64,000 bases of DNA. Origin: Piscinibacter gummiphilus. GTDB taxonomy: Bacteria; Pseudomonadota; Gammaproteobacteria; Burkholderiales; Burkholderiaceae_C. A model generated the notes under the pieces. That model saw only the letters and a program-made list of their open reading frames with translations. It was not told the DNA's origin and did no database searches. A program made the position numbers and the translations under genes. The stretch lies in the NCBI RefSeq assembly GCF_032681285.1, contig NZ_CP136336.1, forward strand, positions 1,785,001 through 1,849,000. The letters run 5' to 3'. The number at the start of each line of letters is the position of its first letter. Position 1 is the stretch's first letter. Of the stretch, positions 51,567-59,879 are shown one piece after another.

Positions 51567-52918
51567 ACCCGCATGACATCCCCGTCGTCGCCGTCTCGTA
51601 CAACTCGCCCGAGCTGCTGCTGGGCTTGCTGAGCTCGTTCCGCAAGTTCTACCCACGCAACCCCATCCACATCGTCGACGGTTCCGAGGCCGCGCACCTG
51701 GCCAAGATCCGCGAGGTGGTGGCCGGCTTCGAGGGCGTGCAGCTGCACGCGATGGAATACAACATCCACCACGGCCCCGGCATGGCCTGGGCGATCCAGA
51801 ACCTGAATCTCACGGGCCCGGTGCTCTTCATGGACACCGACGTGCTGGTCATCCGCGAAGGCTTCATCGAAGCGCTGATGGCCGAGCTGCAACCCGGCGA
51901 CTACGGTGCCGGTGGCGTGGCGTATGTCAACCGCGATGGCTTCGACATCGACTACGCCTACGGCGCCGTGGCCTACCTGCACCCGCCGTGCATGCTGTGC
52001 AACGTGGAGGTGATGCGCGAATGGCCCATGCCCATCAAGCACGGCGCCCCGATGGTGGCACCCATGCTCGCGCTGCACGATGCCGGCAAGTCCGGTCTCC
52101 TGAAGAACCTGCCCTGGTGCGCGAACGACGTGCTCATGGGCACCAAGAAGGTCTACATCGACCACATCGGCAAGGGCACCAGCACCGCCACCGGCAGCTA
52201 CAACCTCGACGAGTGGATGGCCGAGATGGCCGAGAAGCGCAAGCGTGAGGCGGCCGACATGGCCGCCCGCGCCGGCTCGTACAACCCCGACCTGCTGAAG
52301 CTCATGCCCACGGGTGCGAAGGTGCTCGAAGTGGGCTGCAGCACCGGCGTGCTCGCCGCAGCCTATCAAGCCCAGCATGGCAAGACCGACTACTGGGGCA
52401 TCGAGTTCGACCCCAAGGCCGCCGAGGTGGCGCGCCGCCACTGCACCCAGGTGATGGCGCTCGACGTCGAAGGCATGAGCGACAAGGAACTGGGCGAACT
52501 CGCGAGCCGCGACTGCTGGGTCTTCGGCGACGTGCTCGAACACCTGCGCGACCCGTGGCGCCTGCTCGCCCGCATCCGCAAGGTGCTGCCGCCCGGCGGC
52601 TGCGTGGTGGCGAGCGTGCCCAACGCGCAGCACTGGAGCCTGCAGGCGAAGCTCGCGATCGGCGACTTCCGCTACACCGACGGCGGCCTGATGGACCGGA
52701 CCCACCTGCGCTGGTTCACCCGCCAGACGCTGCTCGAGATGTTCATCAACGCCGGCTACAAGATGGAAGCCGGCGTGCCGCGCATCTTCAACGAGCCCGG
52801 CCGCGAAAAGGTGCTGCCGGTCATCCGCGCGATGGCGCAGGTGACGGGGCAGTCGCCCGACCAGGCGGTGGCCGATGCGCTGCCCTTGCAGTACGTGGTG
52901 AGGTTTTCGGCGGCTTGA
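51563..52918 (+). CDS. Glycosyltransferase-methyltransferase fusion protein
   Basis: 451 residues in two catalytic parts. Residues 1 to about 225 are a GT-A-like domain (VVAVSYNSPELLLGLLSSF, and FMDTDVLVIREGF with a DTD metal site). A charged linker helix (WMAEMAEKRKREAADMAAR) leads to a class I SAM-dependent methyltransferase (about 245-430): AKVLEVGCSTGVLAAAY is motif I and VFGDVLEHLRDPWRLLARI is the motif-II-like loop common to sugar methyltransferases. Likely adds and methylates a terminal sugar. Confidence 0.88.
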   Translation: MNPHDIPVVAVSYNSPELLLGLLSSFRKFYPRNPIHIVDGSEAAHLAKIREVVAGFEGVQLHAMEYNIHHGPGMAWAIQNLNLTGPVLFMDTDVLVIREGFIEALMAELQPGDYGAGGVAYVNRDGFDIDYAYGAVAYLHPPCMLCNVEVMREWPMPIKHGAPMVAPMLALHDAGKSGLLKNLPWCANDVLMGTKKVYIDHIGKGTSTATGSYNLDEWMAEMAEKRKREAADMAARAGSYNPDLLKLMPTGAKVLEVGCSTGVLAAAYQAQHGKTDYWGIEFDPKAAEVARRHCTQVMALDVEGMSDKELGELASRDCWVFGDVLEHLRDPWRLLARIRKVLPPGGCVVASVPNAQHWSLQAKLAIGDFRYTDGGLMDRTHLRWFTRQTLLEMFINAGYKMEAGVPRIFNEPGREKVLPVIRAMAQVTGQSPDQAVADALPLQYVVRFSAA

Positions 52919-52981
52919 CGGCCTGGCAGAGGCCGGGGGGAGACTCCGGTGGATGCACCCTGCGCAGGTGCACAATGGCCA

Positions 52982-54136
52982 ATGCGCCTTTCAAAGTTCA
53001 TCACCGAGAACCTGGACGTCATCCTGGTGGACTGGGTCGCGTTTGCGAGGGTGCAGTTGCCGGCTGCCGCAAACCTGGACGAAGTGGCATTGCTCGATCA
53101 TGGGCGACTGATCCTGCAAGAGATCGCTGCCGACATGCGCCGGCCTCAGGACGATGAGGAGCGGCAGGCGAAGTCCGAGGGCAACAGTGCCGCTGCGTCA
53201 GAGTCCCCGGGCGTGCCGTCACGCAGCCACGCACGGCAACGGGAAAAGCAGGGTTTCGAAGTCGAGCAACTCGTCGCCGAGTACAGGGTTCTGCGCGCGA
53301 CGGTACTTCGCCTATGGGCGGCCGCGTCGACCGATGCGCAGCGCCAGGACCTGGAGGACGTCACCCGCTTCAACGAGGCCGTCGACCAGGCGATAGCGGA
53401 GTCGCTGCAGGTATTCCTGGCGGAAGTCGACAGGTCGCGCGATCTCTTTCTCGGCGTCTTGGGTCATGACCTGCGAGGGCCGCTGAGCACGATTGCCGGG
53501 TGCGCCACGCTGGACATTCGAAGCCGACCTGATGATTCACGGCACGCTGCCATCATCTTGCGCAGCGTCCGACAGATGAAGGCGCTGCTTGACGATCTTG
53601 TCGAGTACACCAGGCATCGGCTCGGATCAGGGTTGGCCATCGACCCATCGAGCCTGCAGATCGACGAGTTCGCACGCAACACGCTTGACGAGATCAGGGC
53701 CATCAGCCCGGAGCGCACACTTCAACTGGAAACATGGGGCGACATGATGGGCGAATGGGACTCGCGTCGTTTGCACCAGGCCCTGTCGAACCTGGTCTTC
53801 AATGCCATGAAGTACGGCGAGCGGAACACTCCCATCCGCATTGCCATCGACGGGTCGCACGACGTGGAGGTGGTCGTTGCCGTCAAGAACACCGGGAAGG
53901 CGATTCCGCCCGAACGGCTGCCAACGCTCTTTGACCCGCTCGTTCGTGCTGCAGACGATGCCGGAGGCGCAGATTCACAGCTCGCCGGGGCGAATCTGGG
54001 GCTCGGGCTCTATGTCGTGAAAGAGATCGCCACGGCACACGGTGGCCGCGTCGAAGTGACCTCGACCGACGCGATGACGTGCTTCGAGCTGAGGCTTCCG
54101 CGAATCTGCGCGCGAACGAGCAACCCCGCCAGGTGA
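52982..54136 (+). CDS. Cytoplasmic sensor histidine kinase with RsbR-like N-terminus
   Basis: 384 residues, no membrane helix. The N-terminal about 150 residues are helical and start LSKFITENLDVILVDWVAFA, like the N-terminal domain of RsbR-type proteins. The kinase core has the phospho-His in LGVLGHDLRGPLSTI and ATP-binding boxes NLVFNAMKYG and NLGLGLYVVKEIATAHGG. No response regulator is adjacent. The signal is unknown; it is the first gene after the glycan operon, 63 bp downstream. Confidence 0.88.
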   Translation: MRLSKFITENLDVILVDWVAFARVQLPAAANLDEVALLDHGRLILQEIAADMRRPQDDEERQAKSEGNSAAASESPGVPSRSHARQREKQGFEVEQLVAEYRVLRATVLRLWAAASTDAQRQDLEDVTRFNEAVDQAIAESLQVFLAEVDRSRDLFLGVLGHDLRGPLSTIAGCATLDIRSRPDDSRHAAIILRSVRQMKALLDDLVEYTRHRLGSGLAIDPSSLQIDEFARNTLDEIRAISPERTLQLETWGDMMGEWDSRRLHQALSNLVFNAMKYGERNTPIRIAIDGSHDVEVVVAVKNTGKAIPPERLPTLFDPLVRAADDAGGADSQLAGANLGLGLYVVKEIATAHGGRVEVTSTDAMTCFELRLPRICARTSNPAR

Positions 54137-54142
54137 GTTCGT

Positions 54143-54301
54143 TCAGTCGTGTTCGTCGTCTCGCCCTTGGCCCGCCGGTGGGCGGCTTTGTTCGATCGCT
54201 TCGGACTGCTGGTCGTATCCAGCCTGCCATGCATCGCGCCGGGCGCGCCACTCTTCCACGGACTCGCCGGTGGACGGCGGCGTGTTTTCGGTCGCATCCA
54301 T
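54143..54301 (-). CDS. Possible small charged protein
   Basis: 52 residues, starting MDATENTPPSTGESVEEWRAR and rich in Arg, Gln and acidic residues; hydrophilic and probably disordered. No good ribosome-binding site. The frame is open to 54412 and further, so the start is unsure. Weak support: reported because nothing else explains 54137-54546, which otherwise holds only an inverted repeat (AGGGACTC/GAGTCCCT, about 54487-54511). Confidence 0.25.
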   Translation of the reverse strand: MDATENTPPSTGESVEEWRARRDAWQAGYDQQSEAIEQSRPPAGQGRDDEHD

Positions 54302-54546
54302 CGGATTCACGGGTGGGCTGTCGCCGCGCGCGGCGGATTTCGCGCCCTGGCGTGACAACTCGGCCGTCTCGCGGCGTCTGCGCTTTGGATGGGCCGGACT
54401 CCGCGGGGTCATGAGCTCTACTGCCTTTGCAGGGCATCCTACTCTTCGCGCTGCGCTGCGCTGCAGGCCCAGCCTCTGTCGAGGGGAGGGACTCTCCAGG
54501 ATCGAGTCCCTGGTCGGAAGGCTCTCGACGGGTTCAGCGCCGCACC

Positions 54547-55113
54547 TCACCCTCTAACCGCCACCAGCAACACCACCATTCCCACTGCCAGCGTCCCGAC
54601 GATCCCCCACTGCGCGAAGCGCACGAGAAACGCCTTGCGCTCCACCGCCTGCGCGATGTTCTTGAGCGACACCTTCCAGTGCTTCATGCGCGCCGCGTGG
54701 TAGCCGAGCAGTTTCTCTTTGGACACCTCCTCGGCAGGCAGTTGCAGCAGATCGTCGACTTCCTGGATCTGGTCGTGCGCCGCGAAGGGCACGCTCACGG
54801 GCACGACGCGTGAGGCGTAGAAGCCGAGGGCCATGCAGGCGAGCGTCATGCAGATGGTGAGCACGCCGAGCGCGATCACCAGCCCGGAGGAGGCGGCCAC
54901 CAGGCCGCCCAGGCGGCCCGAATTGGTGAGCGTGACGATCGCGGCGAGGATCACGCCGCCCATGGTGACGACCGCCTGCGCCTTGGCGTCGAGTGCGTTG
55001 AAGGTCTTGCCGTAGTCGTCGTACTGCTTGGCGGCGTTGTCGCAGGCCGCCACGCTGGCGGTGATGAGGATGTCGAGGCGCCGCTCTTCGCTTGTCTTCT
55101 CGGTTGTGGTCAT
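54547..55113 (-). CDS. Small three-helix membrane protein
   Basis: 188 residues. A soluble helix (about 1-40) precedes two membrane segments (about 45-65 and 72-100). A charged helical stretch (about 108-160) follows, and then a third membrane segment at the C-terminus (about 165-186). The order resembles the membrane module of Pycsar/SLATT-type effectors, but no signature is strong enough to assign it. Its ATG overlaps the stop of the Cys-rich gene upstream as ATGA, so the two are made together. Confidence 0.65.
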   Translation of the reverse strand: MTTTEKTSEERRLDILITASVAACDNAAKQYDDYGKTFNALDAKAQAVVTMGGVILAAIVTLTNSGRLGGLVAASSGLVIALGVLTICMTLACMALGFYASRVVPVSVPFAAHDQIQEVDDLLQLPAEEVSKEKLLGYHAARMKHWKVSLKNIAQAVERKAFLVRFAQWGIVGTLAVGMVVLLVAVRG

Positions 55114-55295
55114 CGGTGTGCTCCTCGCTTGGCAGCGGCTTTCTTCGTGGCCGGCTTGCGAGGGCGCGTGTGCGTGCCGGCCGGCTTGGTCTGGTCGCTG
55201 TCAGGCTGGTGCTGCCAGCAGTAGTTGGTGGGGAACTGCGCGTCTCGCACGCAGCGTGTGCCCGATGTGGTGATCCGAATGCACCGGCTGGCCAT
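55110..55295 (-). CDS. Small Cys/His-rich protein with basic tail
   Basis: 61 residues. CIRITTSGTRCVRDAQF followed by NYCWQHQ gives a C-x9-C-x9-C-x2-H zinc-ribbon-like arrangement similar to small DUF5763-type proteins. A lysine/alanine-rich tail (PRKPATKKAAAKRG) could bind nucleic acid. Translationally coupled to the membrane protein gene at 54547-55113. Confidence 0.6.
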   Translation of the reverse strand: MASRCIRITTSGTRCVRDAQFPTNYCWQHQPDSDQTKPAGTHTRPRKPATKKAAAKRGAHR

Positions 55296-55339
55296 GTGCG
55301 CTGCCTCCTCGATCTGCCGTGTTAAGAGCCCTGCCGAAT

Positions 55340-56656
55340 CTACCGCCGGCCGAATGGCCCCGGCTTCTTGCGCCGGGCCGTGGCAGCCTGGAACCCTGCG
55401 GGGTCGAACCGACGTCGCTGCGCGAGCAGCTCATCGCCGTCGATGCGCTCCGCCAGGCTCTCGATGTCTCTTGCGCTCACACCCACCTGCGCGAAATGCG
55501 CGCGCCAGGTGTCGACCACCGCGATCACGGCCATCACCTCCGCCGCGGCCTCCGCCGGCAACAGGCCGAACGCATCGCACTGCGACATCGCGTTGGCCAG
55601 CGTCGAGTCGCGGCCCTGCGCGCCGCAGATGAACTCCTGGTAGCCCTGGCCCGAGTTGGAGGGCAGGAGGTCGTACGCCGGCGCGAGCCGCAGGCGGCCG
55701 TTGGCGAACGGGTTCACGACGAGCAGGGAATGGTTTTTCTCGTGGTCGTCGGTGTTGTCGACGAGGATGTTGAACACCATGCGGCGAAACAGCTCGCGTG
55801 CGTCCTGCGTGTTGGCGCCCTCGTCTGTGACGCCGATGCGGCGCAGGATGCGCGCCAGCGCCGGGTAGCCCATCTCGGGCTCGCTGCCCGCCGCGGTGGC
55901 CGCGCGGATGGCGGTGCCGGCCGAGAGGCTGTGGATGCGTCGCCCGGGCGCGCGGTCGAAGCGGCGGATGGCGACCGCGTTGGCGCCGGTGAGCGGGATG
56001 AGCCGTGTCTCGGCCACCGTGATGCCCGCCTGCGTCGCCAGCCGCATCGTGGCGTGCTCGATGAGCGGTGAGTCGATGGGCTCGTGGTTGAAGAACTTGA
56101 CGACCCACTGCTCGCCGCCGATGTCGATCAGCGCCTTGGGCTTGGCGCCGCCGAGCGGGCTGCCGCCGCCCGCGATGATGCGCGCCTCGACGGTGCTGAG
56201 CGGCTCCGAGGCTTCGATCTTCGCGACCACCTCGCTGAGCTGTTGCGCATCTTCGAGACGGGGCAGCGGGCCGCCCGGCCGCGGCGCGTATTGCGTCGCC
56301 GAAGTCGAGACGCCGAGCGCACCGAAGCGGTCGTCGCCCGCGTAGTAAAGGTATTCGAGCAGCGACAGGCGCTTGGGCTTGTCGACGAAGCGGATCACCT
56401 TCTCGCCCCAGCGGTCGGGGCGCGCATCGTCGACGGCACCCACCGCACGCTGAGCGTCGCCCGCGAGCCGGCCGGGGGGCAGGAACTCGGTGTCGACGAG
56501 GGGCAGGTCTTCGCTCAGGGCAAAGCCGTGGGCAAGCCAATCCTTGGCGTAGCGCAGCGAGACACCTTTGCCGGCCGAGACGAGCTTCAGCTCGCCCACG
56601 TGGCGCGGCGCGGCAGGGTCGCCCAGGTACCAGAGGTGGAGGGCGTCGAACTTCAT
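55340..56656 (-). CDS. hipA: HipA-family kinase toxin
   Basis: 438 residues, Ser/Thr kinase of type II toxin-antitoxin hipBA, which in E. coli phosphorylates glutamyl-tRNA synthetase. An N-terminal HipA-N1-like domain with GDDRFGALGVS is followed by a Gly-rich ATP loop (GGGSPLGGAKPKALI), the catalytic loop NILVDNTDDHEKNHSLL and the metal-binding LAPAYDLLPS. All key motifs are intact. It overlaps hipB by 4 nt (ATGA). A regulatory kinase without toxicity is possible. Confidence 0.92.
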   Translation of the reverse strand: MKFDALHLWYLGDPAAPRHVGELKLVSAGKGVSLRYAKDWLAHGFALSEDLPLVDTEFLPPGRLAGDAQRAVGAVDDARPDRWGEKVIRFVDKPKRLSLLEYLYYAGDDRFGALGVSTSATQYAPRPGGPLPRLEDAQQLSEVVAKIEASEPLSTVEARIIAGGGSPLGGAKPKALIDIGGEQWVVKFFNHEPIDSPLIEHATMRLATQAGITVAETRLIPLTGANAVAIRRFDRAPGRRIHSLSAGTAIRAATAAGSEPEMGYPALARILRRIGVTDEGANTQDARELFRRMVFNILVDNTDDHEKNHSLLVVNPFANGRLRLAPAYDLLPSNSGQGYQEFICGAQGRDSTLANAMSQCDAFGLLPAEAAAEVMAVIAVVDTWRAHFAQVGVSARDIESLAERIDGDELLAQRRRFDPAGFQAATARRKKPGPFGRR

Positions 56657-57015
56657 CGCTTCGCCCTCGAAGCGCGAGCCTCGGCCGAGGCCTGGGCGCG
56701 CGCGCGGCCGAGTTCGATGGCCTCGCGCACGTCCATCTCGATGGCGCCTTGGTCGTGCTCGGGCGCGGCGAGCCGGCCCAGCTCGCCATCACGCTGGATG
56801 AGCCAGAGCGCGGTGGCCACGATGCCGATGCCGACCGAAGGGTCGCCGGCTTCGAGCCGCTGCAGGGTGGGCACCGTGATGCCCAGACGCTGCGCCCAGG
56901 AGCGCAGCGATTCCTTGCGGCGCAGGCGCGCCACCGCGAGGTCGGCGCCGAGCTTTTCGATGGCGCCGGCCGTCGAGGGTGGCAGCTGCAGGAGCGCGCG
57001 GGTGGTCTTTGGCAT
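56653..57015 (-). CDS. hipB: HipB-family antitoxin/repressor
   Basis: 120 residues. An Xre-type helix-turn-helix at about 24-80 (LGADLAVARLRRKESLRSWAQRLGITVPTLQRLEAG) and a charged C-terminal tail. It should neutralise HipA and repress the operon. The start codon lies only about 1-3 nt after the predicted transcription start, so the mRNA would be leaderless. First gene of hipBA. Confidence 0.9.
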   Translation of the reverse strand: MPKTTRALLQLPPSTAGAIEKLGADLAVARLRRKESLRSWAQRLGITVPTLQRLEAGDPSVGIGIVATALWLIQRDGELGRLAAPEHDQGAIEMDVREAIELGRARAQASAEARASRAKR

Positions 57016-57023
57016 ACAAATAG

Positions 57024-57063
57024 ATTATATCAACATAGGCAATCTTGTAAATATCTATAGATA
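57024..57063 (-). promoter_or_regulatory. hipBA promoter with palindromic operator
   Basis: On the minus strand TTTACA (57051-57046), 16 nt, then a consensus TATAAT (57029-57024). Just upstream, TATCTATAGATA (57052-57063) is a perfect 12-nt palindrome, a likely HipB site touching the -35 box. The -10 box ends 9 nt before the hipB ATG. Confidence 0.75.
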
Positions 57064-57135
57064 CAAAGTGGGTGCGATCGCCTGTGGGTGACCTGCGTCA
57101 AGGGCGCGCCAAGCTGCGCGCGCACAGTTGACAGG

Positions 57136-59169
57136 ATGACCCATCCACTTGAAATCAAAGTGCTCGGATCGGGCTGCAGCAAGTGCCGCAGCACGGTTGG
57201 CCTCATCGAACGTACCGCTGCAGACGCTGGCATCGAGATCGACCTGACGAAGGTCGAGACGCCCGAGGAGATCAGGCGTTACGGCGTGCACGCCACGCCC
57301 GCCGTCGTGATCGCCAGTGAGGTGGTGCACAGCGGCGGCATCCCGTCGCACGAGGCGGTGCAGGCCTGGTTCAGGCGTGCGGCGGTCGGCTTCCTGCAGC
57401 GGCCGACGCGACATCTCTTCTTCACCGGCAAGGGGGGCGTCGGCAAGACCTCGTTGTCGACCGCCGCAGCGTTGACGCTGGCCGATGCCGGCAAAAAAGT
57501 GCTGCTCGTGAGCACCGATGCGGCGTCGAACCTCGACGAGATGCTGGGCATCGAGTTGCGCAACACGCCGGTGCCGGTGCCCGGTGCGGCGGGCCTGTCG
57601 GTGCTCAACATCGACCCCGACGCCGCGGCCGAGTCATATCGCCAGCGTGTGCTGGCCCAGATGGCGCACGGCACACCGGACGAAGAGCTTGCGAAGGTGC
57701 GCGAGCAGCTGTCGGGCGCGTGCACGACCGAGATCGCGTCGTTCGACGAGTTCTCGTCGCTGTTGTCCGATGGCGCCGAAGGCTGGGACCACATCGTCTT
57801 CGACACCGCGCCCACCGGCCACACCCTGCGGCTGCTGAGCCTGCCGAAGGCTTGGACCGGCTTCCTCGCGGGCAACGACCGGGGCGCGTCGTGCCTCGGG
57901 CCGCACTCGGGGCTGAAGATGCAGGAGGCACGCTTCAATGCCGCGCTCGCCGCCTTGAGCGACCCGGCGCTGACCACCGTGATCCTGGTGACCCGGCCGG
58001 ATCGCGGCGCCATCAACGAGGCGGCGCGCACGTCGCTGGAGTTGCACGAACTCGGCCTCGACAACCAGCGCCTCGCGGTCAACGGGGTGTTCCACGCGAT
58101 CGACCGGCGCGACGCCGTGGCGTGTGCCATCGAAGACCTGGGCCGTCGCGCCCTCGATGCGATGCCCGAGGCGCTGCGCCGATTGCCGCTCGATCAAGTG
58201 CCGCTGCGCGCCTTCGACATGGTGGGCCTGCCGGCCTTGCGTGCCTTGCTGATGCCCAGCCACGCAGCGCTGGCGGCGCCCGCGCTGGTGGAAGACCGCT
58301 CGCTCGCGCTGCCCGACCTGGGCGCGCTCGCCGATGAGCTGGCCGCCTCGGAGCGGGGCGTGGTCATGGTGATGGGCAAGGGCGGGGTCGGCAAGACGAC
58401 CATCGCAGCGGCCTTGGCGATCGGCCTGGTGCAGCGGGGCAAGACCGTGCACCTCAGCACCACCGACCCGGCTGCGCACCTCGCCAGCACGCTCGAAGGC
58501 GAGCTGCCGGGCCTCAAGGTCAGCCGCATCGACCCGAAGGTGGAGACCCAGCGCTACATCGACAAGATCATGGCGGCCAGGTCACCCCAGCTCGACGCGC
58601 AGGAGCAGGCCTTGCTGCTGGAAGACCTGCAGTCGCCCTGCACCGAGGAGGTGGCGGTCTTCCACGCGTTCTCGCGCCTCGTGGCCGAAGGCCGCAGCGC
58701 GTTCGTCGTGCTCGACACCGCCCCCACCGGGCACTCGATGCTGCTGATGGATGCCACGGGTGCCTACCACCGCCAGATGACGCGGGAGTTCGAAGGCCAT
58801 GGCGCCACCCGCGTGGTGACGCCGTTGATGCGGCTGCAGGACGCGGCGTACACGAAGATCGTGCTGGTGACGCTGCCCGAAGTGACGCCGGTGTCGCAAG
58901 CCGCGGCGCTGCAGGAGGACCTGCGGCGCGCCAGCATCGAACCCTATGCCTGGGTGCTCAACAAGAGCCTCTCGGGTGCCGGCACGCACGACCCGCTGCT
59001 CAGTGCCCGGCTGGCGCAGGAGCGCCGGCAGATCGACCGCATCTCGGCCGGCCTGGCCCAGCGCTTGTACGCGCTGCCTTGGCTGCCGGTGCCGCCCGCA
59101 GGGCTTGCGGCACTCTCGAAGCTGGTCGACGCCGAGGGGGCGCGCGAGCCCGTCAGCGGTACTGCGTGA
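57136..59169 (+). CDS. arsA: Thioredoxin-fold/ArsA fusion ATPase
   Basis: 677 residues. Residues 1-85 are a small thioredoxin fold with a CxxC (Cys14, Cys17 in GSGCSKC) and cis-Pro region HATPAVVI. Then two ArsA ATPase halves: Walker A GKGGVGKTS (about 98) and GKGGVGKTT (about 414), with DTAPTGHTLRLL/DTAPTGHSMLLM signature loops. Cys196, Cys253 and Cys502 sit at the spacings of the three arsenite-binding Cys of the plasmid R773 ArsA. It should be an arsenite- or antimonite-activated ATPase, but no arsB, arsD or arsR is nearby. It could instead act on another thiophilic cargo. Confidence 0.88.
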   Translation: MTHPLEIKVLGSGCSKCRSTVGLIERTAADAGIEIDLTKVETPEEIRRYGVHATPAVVIASEVVHSGGIPSHEAVQAWFRRAAVGFLQRPTRHLFFTGKGGVGKTSLSTAAALTLADAGKKVLLVSTDAASNLDEMLGIELRNTPVPVPGAAGLSVLNIDPDAAAESYRQRVLAQMAHGTPDEELAKVREQLSGACTTEIASFDEFSSLLSDGAEGWDHIVFDTAPTGHTLRLLSLPKAWTGFLAGNDRGASCLGPHSGLKMQEARFNAALAALSDPALTTVILVTRPDRGAINEAARTSLELHELGLDNQRLAVNGVFHAIDRRDAVACAIEDLGRRALDAMPEALRRLPLDQVPLRAFDMVGLPALRALLMPSHAALAAPALVEDRSLALPDLGALADELAASERGVVMVMGKGGVGKTTIAAALAIGLVQRGKTVHLSTTDPAAHLASTLEGELPGLKVSRIDPKVETQRYIDKIMAARSPQLDAQEQALLLEDLQSPCTEEVAVFHAFSRLVAEGRSAFVVLDTAPTGHSMLLMDATGAYHRQMTREFEGHGATRVVTPLMRLQDAAYTKIVLVTLPEVTPVSQAAALQEDLRRASIEPYAWVLNKSLSGAGTHDPLLSARLAQERRQIDRISAGLAQRLYALPWLPVPPAGLAALSKLVDAEGAREPVSGTA

Positions 59170-59878
59170 AGCTCGGTGCGATCTCGTCGTGCAGGATGCG
59201 CTCGTGCATCTGCAGCACCAACGGGTGGAAGACGTTGCCGAGCATCTCGGTCCACGCAATGGGGTACTGCGAGCGCTCGCCGCCTTCGAACATCACGCCG
59301 GTCTGGTCTTGCGGGTGACGGGCCGGGTGCGTGCGCAGGGCGTCGAGCTTGGCGTCGAGCAGCGCGTGCGTGGCGGCGAGCCACGCGGTGGTGAAGGGCG
59401 AGTGCTTGCGGTAGATGAACGCGCACAGGCCGATCAGCTTCTGGTAGTTGGCGCGCAGCTCGTCGCCCATCGGGCCGGGCACCGGGGCCACGCCGCGCGG
59501 GCTGATCTCGGTGTAGCCGAGGCCGTCGTGCCCGGGGTGGGCCTGCAGCCTCTCGAAGAAGCCGCGCCAGGGTCGCAGCGTCTGCTTGATGTCGGTGTAG
59601 CCGCCGCCGTAGTGGTGCATGAAATACGTGCGCAGGTAGTCGGCGCGGTGCGTGGCACTCAGGAACTCGTAGGCAGGGTGGAAGGGCTGGTCGGGGTGCT
59701 GCCAGTCCATCAGGTTGCCGGGCGTCACGCAGACCACCGGCACGCCGATGCGCATGGTCACCGAGAGCAGCGCCATCGCGCGCTGGGGCGAGAGCGCGTT
59801 GGTGCCGGCCCAGCTGCAGAAGACGATCTGGTCGCGCAGGCCGTCGAGGTTGCGCAGGTACTCGTCGCGGCTGCGCAT
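59153..59878 (-). CDS. Glycosyltransferase with DXD-type sugar-binding motif (GT32-like)
   Basis: 241 residues. YLRTYFMHHYGGGYTDIKQTLRPW resembles the DXD region of GT32/capsular-polysaccharide transferases, where RY..L...GG.Y.D is conserved. MFEGGERSQYPIAWTEMLG is like the C-terminal part of that family. No membrane helix. The donor is unknown. It is coupled to the upstream GT2 gene (1 nt gap) and overlaps the arsA end by 17 nt on the other strand. Confidence 0.75.
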   Translation of the reverse strand: MRSRDEYLRNLDGLRDQIVFCSWAGTNALSPQRAMALLSVTMRIGVPVVCVTPGNLMDWQHPDQPFHPAYEFLSATHRADYLRTYFMHHYGGGYTDIKQTLRPWRGFFERLQAHPGHDGLGYTEISPRGVAPVPGPMGDELRANYQKLIGLCAFIYRKHSPFTTAWLAATHALLDAKLDALRTHPARHPQDQTGVMFEGGERSQYPIAWTEMLGNVFHPLVLQMHERILHDEIAPSFTQYR

Positions 59879-59879
59879 G

